Below the pieces are notes generated by a model. That model was not told the DNA's origin. It was given only the letters and a program-made list of their open reading frames with translations, and did not search any database. DNA of 62,901 bases, taken from Acidobacteriota bacterium. GTDB lineage: Bacteria > Acidobacteriota > Vicinamibacteria > Fen-336. The stretch's first letter is position 1. Each line of letters opens with the position of its first letter. This document shows positions 17,334 to 24,873 of the stretch, in pieces. The stretch is from the NCBI GenBank assembly GCA_022340585.1, contig JAJDNS010000134.1:1-62901 (forward strand). Direction: 5' to 3'. A program made the position numbers and the translations under genes.

Positions 17334-17683
17334 GGCTCGTGCTGTCGATCGTCGGCAACGCGGTGGCGCTCGGCGCGACCACCATCGTCTCCGGCATCAC
17401 CTTCACCGGAACCTGGCTCCAGCTGGCGCTGGCGGGAGCGATCTTCGGCCTCCTCAACTTCTTCGTGAGGCCCCTGGCCATGATCCTCTCCCTGCCCGCG
17501 CTGATCCTCACGCTGGGGTTGTTCTACTTCGTCCTCAACGCGCTGCTCCTCTGGGGCTTCTCGAACCTGCTCCCGGGCTACTCGGTGGTGGGCTTCTGGG
17601 CGGCCTTCAAGGGCAGCCTCGTGCTGATGGTCGTCAACTGGTTGCTCTCCGCCCTCTTCGGTCGCGGGAAGCGGGCCCGGTAG
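17330..17683 (+). CDS. Phage-holin family 4 superfamily membrane protein (YvlD-like)
   Basis: A 117-residue protein with four hydrophobic helices. The motif FGLLNFFVRPLAMILSLP, then LGLFYFVLNALLLWGFSNLLPGY, is typical of the YvlD/DUF360 group, small bacterial membrane proteins unrelated to lysis despite the holin name. It is translationally coupled to the upstream secreted protein gene (ATGA overlap). YvlD proteins often accompany envelope-stress genes such as those with the LiaX/YvlB domain seen about 1-4 kb downstream, but that link is only suggestive. Confidence 0.82.
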   Translation: MRLVLSIVGNAVALGATTIVSGITFTGTWLQLALAGAIFGLLNFFVRPLAMILSLPALILTLGLFYFVLNALLLWGFSNLLPGYSVVGFWAAFKGSLVLMVVNWLLSALFGRGKRAR

Positions 17684-17694
17684 TCGGGGCCCCC

Positions 17695-17771
17695 GAGGAC
17701 CGCAACCGATTTGCGGCCGGATGCCCTGGCCAGGGACACGACTCCGTCGTGGCGATCGTGTCCTTGGCAGG
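17695..17771 (+). repeat. Palindromic element family 1, copy 3 (intergenic)
   Basis: It lies between the convergent YvlD-like and LOG genes. Stem 2 has arms CCAGGGACACGA and TCGTGTCCTTGG with one G-T pair around TCCGTCGTGGCG. Stem 1 is degenerate (CCGAT-ttgc-GGCCGG). It fills nearly the whole gap. Confidence 0.82.
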
Positions 17772-17778
17772 CGCCTCC

Positions 17779-18432
17779 TCAGCTCACCGGGCTCTCGGCG
17801 ACGAAGGCCAGGACCTCCTCCGGGGTGTGGGCCCGCTTGATGAGCGCCAGGTCACCCGGGCTGATCTTTCCCCGCCTCGCGAGGGAGTTCTCGATCCAGT
17901 CGAGCAGCCCGTCCCAGTAGTCGTGGTCTCCGGCCAGGATCACCGGGATGGCCGGCATCTTCCGCGTCTGGACGAGGGTCAGGGACTCGAACAGCTCGTC
18001 GAGGGTTCCGAAGCCCCCGGGCAGGATGACAACGGCCTTGGCGTACTTCACGAACATGACCTTGCGCACGAAGAAGTAGCGGAAGGAAAGGGTCTGGGTC
18101 AGGTAGCCGTTCGGCTTCTCCTCGTGGGGCAGCTCGATGCACACGCCGATCGACTGGCCGCCCGCCTCGTACGCCCCCTTGTTCACCGCCTCCATGGCCC
18201 CGGGGCCCCCGCCGGTGATGACGGGGTGGCCGGCTCCGGCCAGGGCGCTCCCGAGAGCCTCGGCCTCCTCGTACTCGCCGTCCCCGGGTCGGATGCGGGC
18301 GGAGCCGAAGACCGTCACCCCCTTGGGGGTCCGGGACAGGGCCTCGAACCCCTCGACGAACTCCGCCATGATGCGGAAGACTCGCCAGGTGTCGTCCTCG
18401 GTGAAGTCCGTCTCGATCGATGAATCGTGCAA
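17779..18432 (-). CDS. LOG family protein (TIGR00730-type; putative nucleotide 5'-monophosphate phosphoribohydrolase)
   Basis: A 217-residue Rossmann-fold protein of the LOG group, whose members release free base from cytokinin-type nucleoside monophosphates or hydrolyse AMP-like nucleotides. GGGPGAMEAVNKGAYEAGG and LPGGFGTLDELFE are the family's phosphate-binding and catalytic PGGxGTxxE motifs. The likely start is a TTG at 18432, preceded by GAAGGAGAGGGG. A candidate promoter lies just upstream. The bacterial role is often unknown even where the activity is established. Confidence 0.88.
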   Translation of the reverse strand: MHDSSIETDFTEDDTWRVFRIMAEFVEGFEALSRTPKGVTVFGSARIRPGDGEYEEAEALGSALAGAGHPVITGGGPGAMEAVNKGAYEAGGQSIGVCIELPHEEKPNGYLTQTLSFRYFFVRKVMFVKYAKAVVILPGGFGTLDELFESLTLVQTRKMPAIPVILAGDHDYWDGLLDWIENSLARRGKISPGDLALIKRAHTPEEVLAFVAESPVS

Positions 18433-18457
18433 GCCCCTCTCCTTCAGTAAGTTGAGG

Positions 18458-18487
18458 ATTATGCGCGACCCGACGCCGGCAAATCAA
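18458..18487 (-). promoter_or_regulatory. Candidate sigma-70 promoter for the LOG gene
   Basis: Read on the minus strand: TTGATT, 18-nt spacer, CATAAT, then about 25 nt to the TTG start with GGAGAG between. Confidence 0.5.
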
Positions 18488-18545
18488 CTGCGACCCCGGA
18501 ACTCCCGGCCGAGCTCGCGCGTTAGGCATCTGGAGGATTTGACGG

Positions 18546-18959
18546 ATGAGGTTCACCAGGCCCATCGCCGTACTGGCCAGCGTGTTGTTGAGCGCGGGGT
18601 GCTTCGTCGAGGTCGAGGACGTGTCCGATCCCGGGCCGGCCTTCGCCGCGGCCCGGCGTGACGCGGCCCGGGTCGCGGGGCGCCCCGGTCCCCCCGACCG
18701 CCTCGAGGTTCTCGTCTACGACCACGATGACGGGCAGCTCGTGCGGGCCAGCATCCCCATCGGGATCGTCGAGAAGCTCGACGACGGCACCATCGACATG
18801 GACTTCGACGACGGGGAGATCGATCTGGACCTCGACGAGGAAACCGCGGCGAGCGTGTGCCGTCAACTCCGGCTGAGCGAGCTGAAGCAGGCCCCGCTCG
18901 GTCCCATCGTCGAGGTCGAGGAGGAGGGCGGCGACCAGGTGCTCGTCTGGCTGAGGTAG
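18546..18959 (+). CDS. Putative lipoprotein with LiaX/YvlB-like C-terminal domain
   Basis: A 137-residue secreted protein. The signal ends in a lipobox LSAGC, so Cys19 is probably lipidated. The C-terminal part follows the plan shared with the proteins at 20412 and 21263: a first strand (LEVLVYDHDDGQ), a short SIPIGIV strand, an acidic middle (TIDMDFDDGEIDLDL) and a final strand VEVEEEGGDQVLVWLR. This resembles the N-terminal domain of YvlB/LiaX (SHOCT-like), but the resemblance here is the weakest of the three. GGAGG precedes ATG 18546. It is followed after 80 bp by the sigma factor gene and may belong to the same unit. Confidence 0.7.
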   Translation: MRFTRPIAVLASVLLSAGCFVEVEDVSDPGPAFAAARRDAARVAGRPGPPDRLEVLVYDHDDGQLVRASIPIGIVEKLDDGTIDMDFDDGEIDLDLDEETAASVCRQLRLSELKQAPLGPIVEVEEEGGDQVLVWLR

Positions 18960-19039
18960 CCGGACGGGCGGCGCCGTGGTCCAATGACCGGACACGGGAA
19001 CGGGCGGAACGACACGAGGCGGAGAGGAGCCTTCGGGGC

Positions 19040-19621
19040 ATGGCGGCGTCGCAGGAGGGAGCGACCTCCGACCGGGACCTCATGGCCCGGCTGGCGGCGG
19101 GAGACCGCGAGGCCCTCGCGCCGCTCATGGAACGGCACTACCCGCGCCTGTACCGGCTCGCCCTCTCGTACGTCCGGAACCCCGACGACGCCCTCGACGT
19201 CGTGCAGGAGACATTCGTGAAGGCCTTTCGGAAGGCAGACCGGTGGGACGGCTCGACGGAGGCCGGTCCCTGGCTGTCGCGCGTGGCCGTCAACCAGTCC
19301 ATCGACCGGTGGCGGCGGAACCGCCGGCGCCAGGCCACCTTCACGCCCCTCGCCGAGGGCGACCACGACGAGTCCCTCGCCGCCGGCGGCCCCGACCCCG
19401 ACCGTCGGGTGCTGCGGAGGGAGATGCGCGACCGGCTGGCGATGGCCCTCGAGGACCTGCCCGAGCGGCAGCGGGCGGTGGTGGTCCTGCGGCACTACCA
19501 GGAGATGAGCCTCGACGAGATCGCGCAGACGCTGGGGATGCGGCTCGGCACCGTGAAGAGCACCCTGCACCGGGCCCTGGGCCGGATGCGGACGGGGCTG
19601 AGGGGAGAGCTACAGTCATGA
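19040..19621 (+). CDS. ECF-type RNA polymerase sigma factor
   Basis: A 193-residue sigma-70 family factor of the extracytoplasmic-function type. Region 2 contains YRLALSYVRNPDDALDVVQETFVKAF and region 4 contains LPERQRAVVVLRHYQEMSLDEIAQTLGM with its helix-turn-helix. ATG 19040 follows GGAGAGGAGCC; the open frame upstream of it overlaps the lipoprotein gene and is not coding. The stop codon overlaps the ATG of the anti-sigma gene (ATGA), the usual layout of a sigma/anti-sigma pair. Confidence 0.93.
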   Translation: MAASQEGATSDRDLMARLAAGDREALAPLMERHYPRLYRLALSYVRNPDDALDVVQETFVKAFRKADRWDGSTEAGPWLSRVAVNQSIDRWRRNRRRQATFTPLAEGDHDESLAAGGPDPDRRVLRREMRDRLAMALEDLPERQRAVVVLRHYQEMSLDEIAQTLGMRLGTVKSTLHRALGRMRTGLRGELQS

Positions 19622-20415
19622 TCGGCTCGCAAGTGTCCCACCTGCGCTTCCGGCGGCGTGTCGGCCTGCTGGCCGCGGGCGCCCTCGAGGGTCGGGACCA
19701 GGAACGGACCCGGGCCCACGTCGAGGCGTGCCCGCGCTGCCGCCGCGAGTACGCGGAGCTCGCCGCGGTCGTCGCCGCGATCGAGGCCGACCCCGTCCGC
19801 TCGGCCGTGCCCGAGCTTCCCGTCTCCGCCCTCCTCGATCGAGTCGACCGCCAGATCGACCGCGCCGCGGACCGGCCGCCGGTGGCGTGGCGGCGCCTGG
19901 CTCTGCCGGCGGCGGCAGTGGCGGCGCTCGCCGTCGTCCTCCTCGGCCCCGAGCTTGCCTCACGCCTTGGGCCGGAGCCGCCCGCCCCCGCCCCCACGCG
20001 GGCCACGGTGGCGCCGGACCCGGCCGCAGCCCTGTCGGCCGAGATGCTCGACCGCCTCGACCGCAACATGGCCCGCGGGAGCACCGCCCGCTACCTGAGC
20101 GAGGCCCAGGACGTGCTGCTGGCGGTGGCCGCGACCGAGGCCGACTGCGTGCGGGAGGAGGATCGGGTGGACGTGGGCGAGGCCCCGGACCGCAGCCGCG
20201 AGCTGCTCGCGCGGCGAGCGCTTCTCGTCGAAGGAAGGCCGGAGGCGGTGGCGAGCGCGCGGGCCGTCCTCGACGACGTCGAGATGGCGCTCCGGGAAGT
20301 CGCGGACCTGCCCTCGTGCGTGCGACGCCGCGACGTCGAGCGGCTCCGTCGCGAGGTGGATCAGCGCCACCTGCACATGCGGATCCGCCTCATGACGAGG
20401 GAGCTCGAGGGATGA
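19618..20415 (+). CDS. Anti-sigma factor, zinc-finger (ZAS) type, single membrane span
   Basis: A 265-residue partner of the preceding sigma factor. The N-terminal HVEACPRCRREY is the H-x3-C-x2-C zinc anti-sigma signature. A transmembrane helix (LALPAAAVAALAVVLLGPEL) is near residue 105. The C-terminal 150 residues are predicted extracytoplasmic and helical, with many charged residues, and could sense an envelope signal. Coupling by ATGA overlaps at both ends supports a four-gene transcription unit. Confidence 0.85.
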   Translation: MIGSQVSHLRFRRRVGLLAAGALEGRDQERTRAHVEACPRCRREYAELAAVVAAIEADPVRSAVPELPVSALLDRVDRQIDRAADRPPVAWRRLALPAAAVAALAVVLLGPELASRLGPEPPAPAPTRATVAPDPAAALSAEMLDRLDRNMARGSTARYLSEAQDVLLAVAATEADCVREEDRVDVGEAPDRSRELLARRALLVEGRPEAVASARAVLDDVEMALREVADLPSCVRRRDVERLRREVDQRHLHMRIRLMTRELEG

Positions 20416-21251
20416 AGCTGCTGGTCTCGGTACTCACGGCGATGGCCCTCCTCGTCCCGGCGGCGGCGCGGCCCCAGGACGATGCGGAGACCCTTCGCAA
20501 CGCGAAGACGCTCTTCTTCGATCGCCACTACGCCGAGGCGCGCGACGCCTGGCAGGAGGTTCACTCCGCGGGCCGCGGGAGTGCGGGGGACGCCCTCTAC
20601 TGGATCGCCCGTTGCAGCGAGAAGCTGGGCGAGAGCGAGCGGGCGCTGCGGGAGTACGGTGCGTACCTCGAATCCCGCCCTTCGGACCGAACGCTGCGCG
20701 AAGAGGCGAAGACGAGCCGCGTCGCCCTCTCCGCGAAGCTCTACAAGAGCGGGAGACGGCAGCACCTCGGTGTTCTGCAGGAGGCCCTTGGAGACTCGAG
20801 CAAGACCGTTCGCTACTTCGCGGCGCTCCAGATGGCCGGCCTGGGTCCGAAGGTCGGCGATCCGGCGGTGCCGGTGCTCCAGGAGATCCTGAGAAACGAG
20901 ACGGACGAGGACCTCGTCGAGAGGGCCAAGCTCTCGCTCCTGCGGCTCGACCGGTCCGCCCTGGCCGAGGCGAGCCCTCCGCCCGCCACTCGCCGCGGAG
21001 CCCAGGGCGCGGGCTGGATCCGCGTCCGGATCTGGGAGGAGGGCAAGCAGAAGCCCCAGCTCTCGTTGAACCTCCCCGTCTTCCTGGCGGACATGGTCTT
21101 CAAGAGCCTGCCCGACGAGGCGCGAGACGAGCTTCGGGAGGAGGGCTTCGACGCGAACAGCTTCTGGGAGCGCCTGAAGCGGTCGGGTCCCACCGACATC
21201 CTGAGCATCAATGCCGAGGACGGGAGCCGCATCGAGATTTGGATCGAATAG
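20412..21251 (+). CDS. Secreted TPR/HEAT-like protein with LiaX/YvlB-like C-terminal domain
   Basis: A 279-residue exported protein with a signal peptide of about 22 residues. Residues 30-100 carry TPR-like helices (AKTLFFDRHYAEARDAWQEV, ALYWIARCSEKLGESERALR). Residues 110-180 look like a HEAT-type repeat (VRYFAALQMAGLGPKVGDPA). The last 85 residues start WIRVRIWEEG, continue LSLNLPVFLADMV and end DILSINAEDGSRIEIWIE, the LiaX/YvlB N-terminal (SHOCT-like) pattern. ATG 20412 overlaps the anti-sigma stop. It may be the sensor or effector of the ECF system. Confidence 0.75.
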   Translation: MKLLVSVLTAMALLVPAAARPQDDAETLRNAKTLFFDRHYAEARDAWQEVHSAGRGSAGDALYWIARCSEKLGESERALREYGAYLESRPSDRTLREEAKTSRVALSAKLYKSGRRQHLGVLQEALGDSSKTVRYFAALQMAGLGPKVGDPAVPVLQEILRNETDEDLVERAKLSLLRLDRSALAEASPPPATRRGAQGAGWIRVRIWEEGKQKPQLSLNLPVFLADMVFKSLPDEARDELREEGFDANSFWERLKRSGPTDILSINAEDGSRIEIWIE

Positions 21252-21262
21252 GAGAAAGACTC

Positions 21263-21670
21263 ATGAAGACGACGACCCTGGCGCTGGCCACCGGCCTGGC
21301 GATGATGCTGGCTCCCGCTGCCGCGAATGCCTCTTCGGCGGAAGACGACCTCGTGGTGGTGAAGAAGGCGACCTCATCCGGGAACGGGTCCAGGGCCACC
21401 GCCGAGGCGCCACCGCGGACGCGAGCGGACGAGCCCCAATGGCTCCGGGTACGCATCGCCGAGAACGGGGACAAGAAGTCGACGGTCAAGGTCAACCTCC
21501 CTCTCGCCCTGGTCCACGCCCTCGGGGACGACGTGCCGGTTCCCGGGTGCGGGGACCACGCGGGCCGAAAGGGACTCACCGTGGGCGAAGTGCTGCGCGC
21601 CCTCGACACCGGGGAGAGCCTCGTGGAGATCGAGGACGGGGAGTCCACGGTCCGGATCTGGGTGGAGTAG
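21263..21670 (+). CDS. Small secreted protein with LiaX/YvlB-like domain
   Basis: A 135-residue protein with a signal peptide ending near AAANA. It then has one domain: WLRVRIAENGDKKSTVKVNL, an Asp-rich loop, LTVGEVLRALDTGESLVEIE and final VRIWVE. The first and last strands closely match the C-terminal domain of the preceding gene product, showing duplication within the operon. GGAG precedes ATG 21263 at 7-8 nt. Two Cys-free strands and a lone Cys in PGCGDH are visible; no catalytic motif was recognised. Confidence 0.75.
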   Translation: MKTTTLALATGLAMMLAPAAANASSAEDDLVVVKKATSSGNGSRATAEAPPRTRADEPQWLRVRIAENGDKKSTVKVNLPLALVHALGDDVPVPGCGDHAGRKGLTVGEVLRALDTGESLVEIEDGESTVRIWVE

Positions 21671-21713
21671 CCGCCCGCCACTGCCCGCTCCAGGCGACAC
21701 CCCCCTGTGCACT

Positions 21714-21731
21714 CCGGGGGACGGCCCCCGG
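21714..21731 (+). terminator. GC hairpin after the ECF operon
   Basis: CCGGGGG-ACGG-CCCCCGG, a perfect 7-bp stem with a 4-nt loop 44 bp after the operon's last stop. No T tract follows, so intrinsic termination is uncertain. Confidence 0.45.
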
Positions 21732-21795
21732 GCGGTGAGCGGCGTAAGTCGTTGCCTGCCAGTCCCGGCGCTGCTGGAACGTGCCTTGCGTCCCT

Positions 21796-21868
21796 CCCCG
21801 CCATGGACGCAGTCGTCATGACTGTGTCCTTGGCCAGGGCCGCCGGCCGCAGGCCGGTTCGGTCCCCG
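21796..21868 (-). repeat. Palindromic element family 1, copy 4 (intergenic, inverted)
   Basis: On the minus strand the stem-2 arms are CCAAGGACACAGTC and GACTGCGTCCATGG (12 of 14 pair). The inner part differs from copies 1-3 on both sides of the stem, so pairing is kept. Stem 1 is CCGGCC-tgc-GGCCGG. It lies between the ECF operon and the Tyr/Arg-rich secreted protein gene. Confidence 0.8.
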
Positions 21869-21890
21869 GCGAAGACACGGGAGGTTCGCC

Positions 21891-22340
21891 ATGAGACCTG
21901 GAGCAGTCATTCCCGCGCTGGCGCTTGGAGCGGCGCTCCTGGCGCCGTCGGCGGCCCAGGCCGACCGCCACCACTCGCCGGAACAGAGCCGCCGCCCCGG
22001 GTACGATCGCTCGGACCGGAGCCCCGGCCGGTACGAACGGGGCTACTCTCGCCGCTCGTACCGACGAGCCCCCGCCCGCCGCTCCTACACGCGAGGCCAC
22101 TACCGCTCCGCCCCACGGTACCGCCACTCTCGGCCACGGCACCCGGGGTACTACCGGCCGTCCTACCGCTCCCCGTACTACTACGGGTACCGGCCCTATC
22201 GGCGCCGGTACTACGCGCCCCGGCCGGTGCCGTACGGGTACTGGGGACCGGCATACAGGCCCTGGCCACCGTACCGCGGAGCCGTCCACGGCAGCGTCGC
22301 CATCGGCCTCCCCTTCATCGGGTTCAGCCTGCACTTCTAG
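21891..22340 (+). CDS. Small secreted Tyr/Arg/Pro-rich protein
   Basis: A 149-residue protein of unknown function with a good signal peptide (VIPALALGAALLAPSAAQA). The mature part is dominated by Arg, Tyr, Pro and Ser (RGYSRRSYRRAPARRSYTRG, YYYGYRPYRRRYYAPRP). It ends in a hydrophobic patch, VAIGLPFIGFSLHF, which could be a membrane-associating or outer-membrane strand. GGGAGG precedes ATG 21891. The composition suggests a cell-surface or envelope-binding structural protein; nothing supports an enzyme. Confidence 0.7.
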   Translation: MRPGAVIPALALGAALLAPSAAQADRHHSPEQSRRPGYDRSDRSPGRYERGYSRRSYRRAPARRSYTRGHYRSAPRYRHSRPRHPGYYRPSYRSPYYYGYRPYRRRYYAPRPVPYGYWGPAYRPWPPYRGAVHGSVAIGLPFIGFSLHF

Positions 22341-22351
22341 AGGAGGTCTGG

Positions 22352-23284
22352 TCAGCTCTCGGGCGCGTAGTAGCCGAGCTTGTGCCGCACCGTCACGCCC
22401 TCGCGCTCGGGCACGCGCACCACGATCCGCCGCCACTTGCCGTCCCGGCGCGCGTTCGAAGAGACGTAGCCGACGCTGTAGAGGGTGCGCAGCTCCTCGG
22501 CGATGCGGTCGTAGACCGCGTCGAGCTCCGAGAGCGAGGCCGGGAAGTAGACGCGTCCTCCGGTCTCGCGGGTCAGCGCGGTCAGCAGGTACTCGGCCTG
22601 GCTGAACGCCTGCCGATTCCGGTCCTGTGGGCGGTTGGGCCGGAGGCTGATCGCGTAGATGTTGATCTCGTTCTTCTTGGCCAGCTCCAGCACCTGCTCG
22701 TCGCTCACCAGCGAGGCGGTGTCCTCGCCGTCGGAGAGGAGCACCACCGCCCGGCGCCGCAGCTCGGCCGGGTTGCCCTCCCGCGAGAGATCCTTGAGGG
22801 CGATGTACAGCGCGTTGTGGAGGGCGGTGGGGCCCGAGGTGTCGGTGGCGAGAATGGCGGCCTCGAGGGCGTCGAGATCGTTGGTGAAGGGCTGGAGCGT
22901 CGTCGTCCGGTCGTTGAACTGCACGATCTGGGCGAGGTCCACCGGCCGGAGAGTCCTGGTGAAGCGGATGGCCGCCTGCTGCGCCACCGCGATCTTCTCT
23001 TCCATGGAGGCCGAGGTGTCGAGCATGATGACCATGGAGATGGGAAGGTTCTCGTGGGTGAACAGGCTCAGCTCCTGACGAATGCCGTCCTCGAAGACCG
23101 CGAAGTCCGGGGCCTCGAGGTCGGTCACGTAGTTGTCGGCGGTGTCGGTCACCGAGAGGTTGAGGTTGATGATCTCGATGCCGGTCCCGAACGTGGGGGG
23201 CTGCACCTGGGCTCCGGCCCCGCCCGACGTCAGCAGGATCGCGGCGACGACAGCGGTGAGGGAAAGGAAGGCTCTTCTCGTCAT
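22352..23284 (-). CDS. Secreted VWFA-domain protein (Acidobacterial VWFA-related type)
   Basis: A 310-residue exported protein. A signal peptide (residues 1-25) precedes a short beta domain ([22 protein letters not shown]) and a von Willebrand A domain. The MIDAS metal site is [12 protein letters not shown] and [11 protein letters not shown] supplies the later Asp. The arrangement matches the VWFA-related domain family named from Acidobacteria. The role is unknown; adhesion or protein binding is the usual guess. ATG 23284 was chosen for the signal peptide; the frame open upstream overlaps the next gene. It is the second gene of a pair with the homologue upstream. Confidence 0.82.
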   Translation of the reverse strand: MTRRAFLSLTAVVAAILLTSGGAGAQVQPPTFGTGIEIINLNLSVTDTADNYVTDLEAPDFAVFEDGIRQELSLFTHENLPISMVIMLDTSASMEEKIAVAQQAAIRFTRTLRPVDLAQIVQFNDRTTTLQPFTNDLDALEAAILATDTSGPTALHNALYIALKDLSREGNPAELRRRAVVLLSDGEDTASLVSDEQVLELAKKNEINIYAISLRPNRPQDRNRQAFSQAEYLLTALTRETGGRVYFPASLSELDAVYDRIAEELRTLYSVGYVSSNARRDGKWRRIVVRVPEREGVTVRHKLGYYAPES

Positions 23285-23313
23285 CGTCTTCTTCCGGGGG
23301 ATGGTCCGCTCCC

Positions 23314-24192
23314 TCAGGACTCCGGATTGAGCTCGGCCTCGATATCGGTCCGGATGGGCAGGCGCACCTCCGTCCCGGGCTGGGCGACCGTCACCTCGAT
23401 CTCGCGCTTCTTGACGTCGGGGACGGTGGCGTAGGCCAGCCGGTAGCCCGCCCGGAGGTAGGGAGAGAGCTTCCGAAGCCCGGAGTCCGTGCCCATGTAG
23501 GACAGGATCGCGTCGTACTCGCCCCCCGAGGCCTTGGCCAGGCGCTCGAAGACGTAGCTCAGGTTCGCCCGCTCCGTGAACCCGGCCCCACCCACGTCGA
23601 CCTGCAGCAGCAGGAAGAGGTCGGCGTTCTCCTCGGCCACGTCGGCGGAGCGCCACTTGTCGAGGTAGCTGAGCTCGGGGCCGGTGCCGCTGATCGCCAC
23701 CACCGCGGTGCGGTTGCCCTCGCGCTGGTTCTTCTTCAGGTCCTTCGAGGCCTCGGCCAGGGCGTCGAGCATGTAGTTGCCGCCCTGGGGGGCGACGCGC
23801 CCCAGGGCCGGCGAGGCCTCGGCCGGGTCCTCGGTGTAGTCGAGGAGCTTCGTGGGGCGATCCCCGGTCGTCCAGATCGCGTAGCTCGTGCCCGAGGGCA
23901 GACGGGTGATGAAGGCGCTCACCGCGTCGACCACGTTGAGGCGGTACTCGGACCCGGCGGCCTGGCTCGTGTCCACGATCACCGCCACCGTGAGCGGCCG
24001 ACGGTCGGGCTTGAAGGAGGTGATGTCACGCACGACTCCGTTCTCGGAGAGGGCGACATCCTGCTGGCCGAGGCCTTCGACCGGCTCACCTTCCTTGTCG
24101 AGAACGGTGGCGGTCAGGGCGCGCACCTCGGTGTCCGGGGCGACCGCGGACGCCTGCGCCAGGAGGAGCACCGCGAGCGTGAAACCTGTCAT
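23314..24192 (-). CDS. Secreted VWFA-related protein with degenerate MIDAS
   Basis: A 292-residue homologue of the downstream gene product. The signal peptide is followed by [32 protein letters not shown] beta sequence and a VWA domain. The metal-site motif reads VDTSQAAGS, so the second Ser of DxSxS is missing and metal binding may be weakened. ATG 24192 is preceded by GGAGG at 6 nt. A promoter with nested inverted repeats lies upstream (24254-24287). Paralogous VWFA pairs like this recur in Acidobacteriota. Confidence 0.8.
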   Translation of the reverse strand: MTGFTLAVLLLAQASAVAPDTEVRALTATVLDKEGEPVEGLGQQDVALSENGVVRDITSFKPDRRPLTVAVIVDTSQAAGSEYRLNVVDAVSAFITRLPSGTSYAIWTTGDRPTKLLDYTEDPAEASPALGRVAPQGGNYMLDALAEASKDLKKNQREGNRTAVVAISGTGPELSYLDKWRSADVAEENADLFLLLQVDVGGAGFTERANLSYVFERLAKASGGEYDAILSYMGTDSGLRKLSPYLRAGYRLAYATVPDVKKREIEVTVAQPGTEVRLPIRTDIEAELNPES

Positions 24193-24253
24193 TATCGTCC
24201 TCCGAAATGCCGACTTTCGGCTTGCGTGTTCCCCCGAGAGACTCCTAACATCC

Positions 24254-24287
24254 ACTATAGGTTTGGCTCTCCGCCAACGTCAAACCT
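24254..24287 (-). promoter_or_regulatory. Promoter with overlapping inverted repeat, VWFA pair
   Basis: Minus strand: TTGACG, 18-nt spacer, TATAGT. The arms AGGTTTG (24259-24265) and CAAACCT (24281-24287) flank the spacer, and TTGGC/GCCAA (24263-24277) nests inside. The position suits an operator that blocks the promoter. Confidence 0.6.
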
Positions 24288-24309
24288 GAGAATCGTCACC
24301 TCAAACCCC

Positions 24310-24789
24310 ATGCTCCGCGCCACGGTGATCACGGTGAGCGACGCCTGCAGCCGCGGCGAGCGCGAGGACCTCTGCGGGCCCGAGGCGTGCCGGCGGCTGG
24401 CCTCCGCGGGGTTCGACGTGGACGGTCCCCGGGTCGTGCCCGACGAGCACCCGGCCATCGCGAGTGCCCTCCGGGCCGCGGCGGGCGCCTCGAGACTCGT
24501 CGTGACCACGGGGGGCACGGGCTTCGCGCCCCGCGACGTCACTCCGGAGGCGACCCTCGAGATCCTCGAGCGGGAGGCCCCGGGCCTGGCCGAGAGGATC
24601 CGCGCCCATGGTCTCGCCAAGACGCCGCTCGCCGCGCTCTCGCGGGGACGCGCCGGCCTCGTCGGCTCCTGTCTGGTGGTGAACCTGCCCGGAAGCCCGG
24701 GGGGGGTGCGAGACGGGCTCGACGCCCTCCTGCCCCTCCTCCCCCACGTGGTGGACCTGCTCGAGGGGCGCACGAAGCACGGGGAGTAG
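24310..24789 (+). CDS. Molybdopterin adenylyltransferase-type protein (MogA/MoaB)
   Basis: A 159-residue protein of the MoaB/Mog family, which adenylylates molybdopterin in molybdenum cofactor synthesis. [21 protein letters not shown] is the N-terminal signature. [19 protein letters not shown] is the conserved TTGGTG nucleotide-binding loop. [15 protein letters not shown] is the C-terminal family motif. ATG 24310 begins directly at the family's usual first residue; no clear ribosome binding site is present. No other cofactor genes are nearby, so it appears to be a stand-alone copy. Confidence 0.9.
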   Translation: MLRATVITVSDACSRGEREDLCGPEACRRLASAGFDVDGPRVVPDEHPAIASALRAAAGASRLVVTTGGTGFAPRDVTPEATLEILEREAPGLAERIRAHGLAKTPLAALSRGRAGLVGSCLVVNLPGSPGGVRDGLDALLPLLPHVVDLLEGRTKHGE

Positions 24790-24820
24790 CCGTGGATTCG
24801 GCCCTCCCCGGGGCCCTCGC

Positions 24821-24850
24821 TTGACGCCTTTCGGACCCTTCTAATAAGAT
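24821..24850 (+). promoter_or_regulatory. Sigma-70 promoter for nuoL-nuoM
   Basis: TTGACG (24821-24826), 18-nt spacer, TAAGAT (24845-24850), 23 nt before the nuoL ATG. The local AT-richness (CTAATAAGAT) stands out against the GC background. Confidence 0.65.
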
Positions 24851-24873
24851 CCGCCCGGCCCTGAAGGGTTTAC

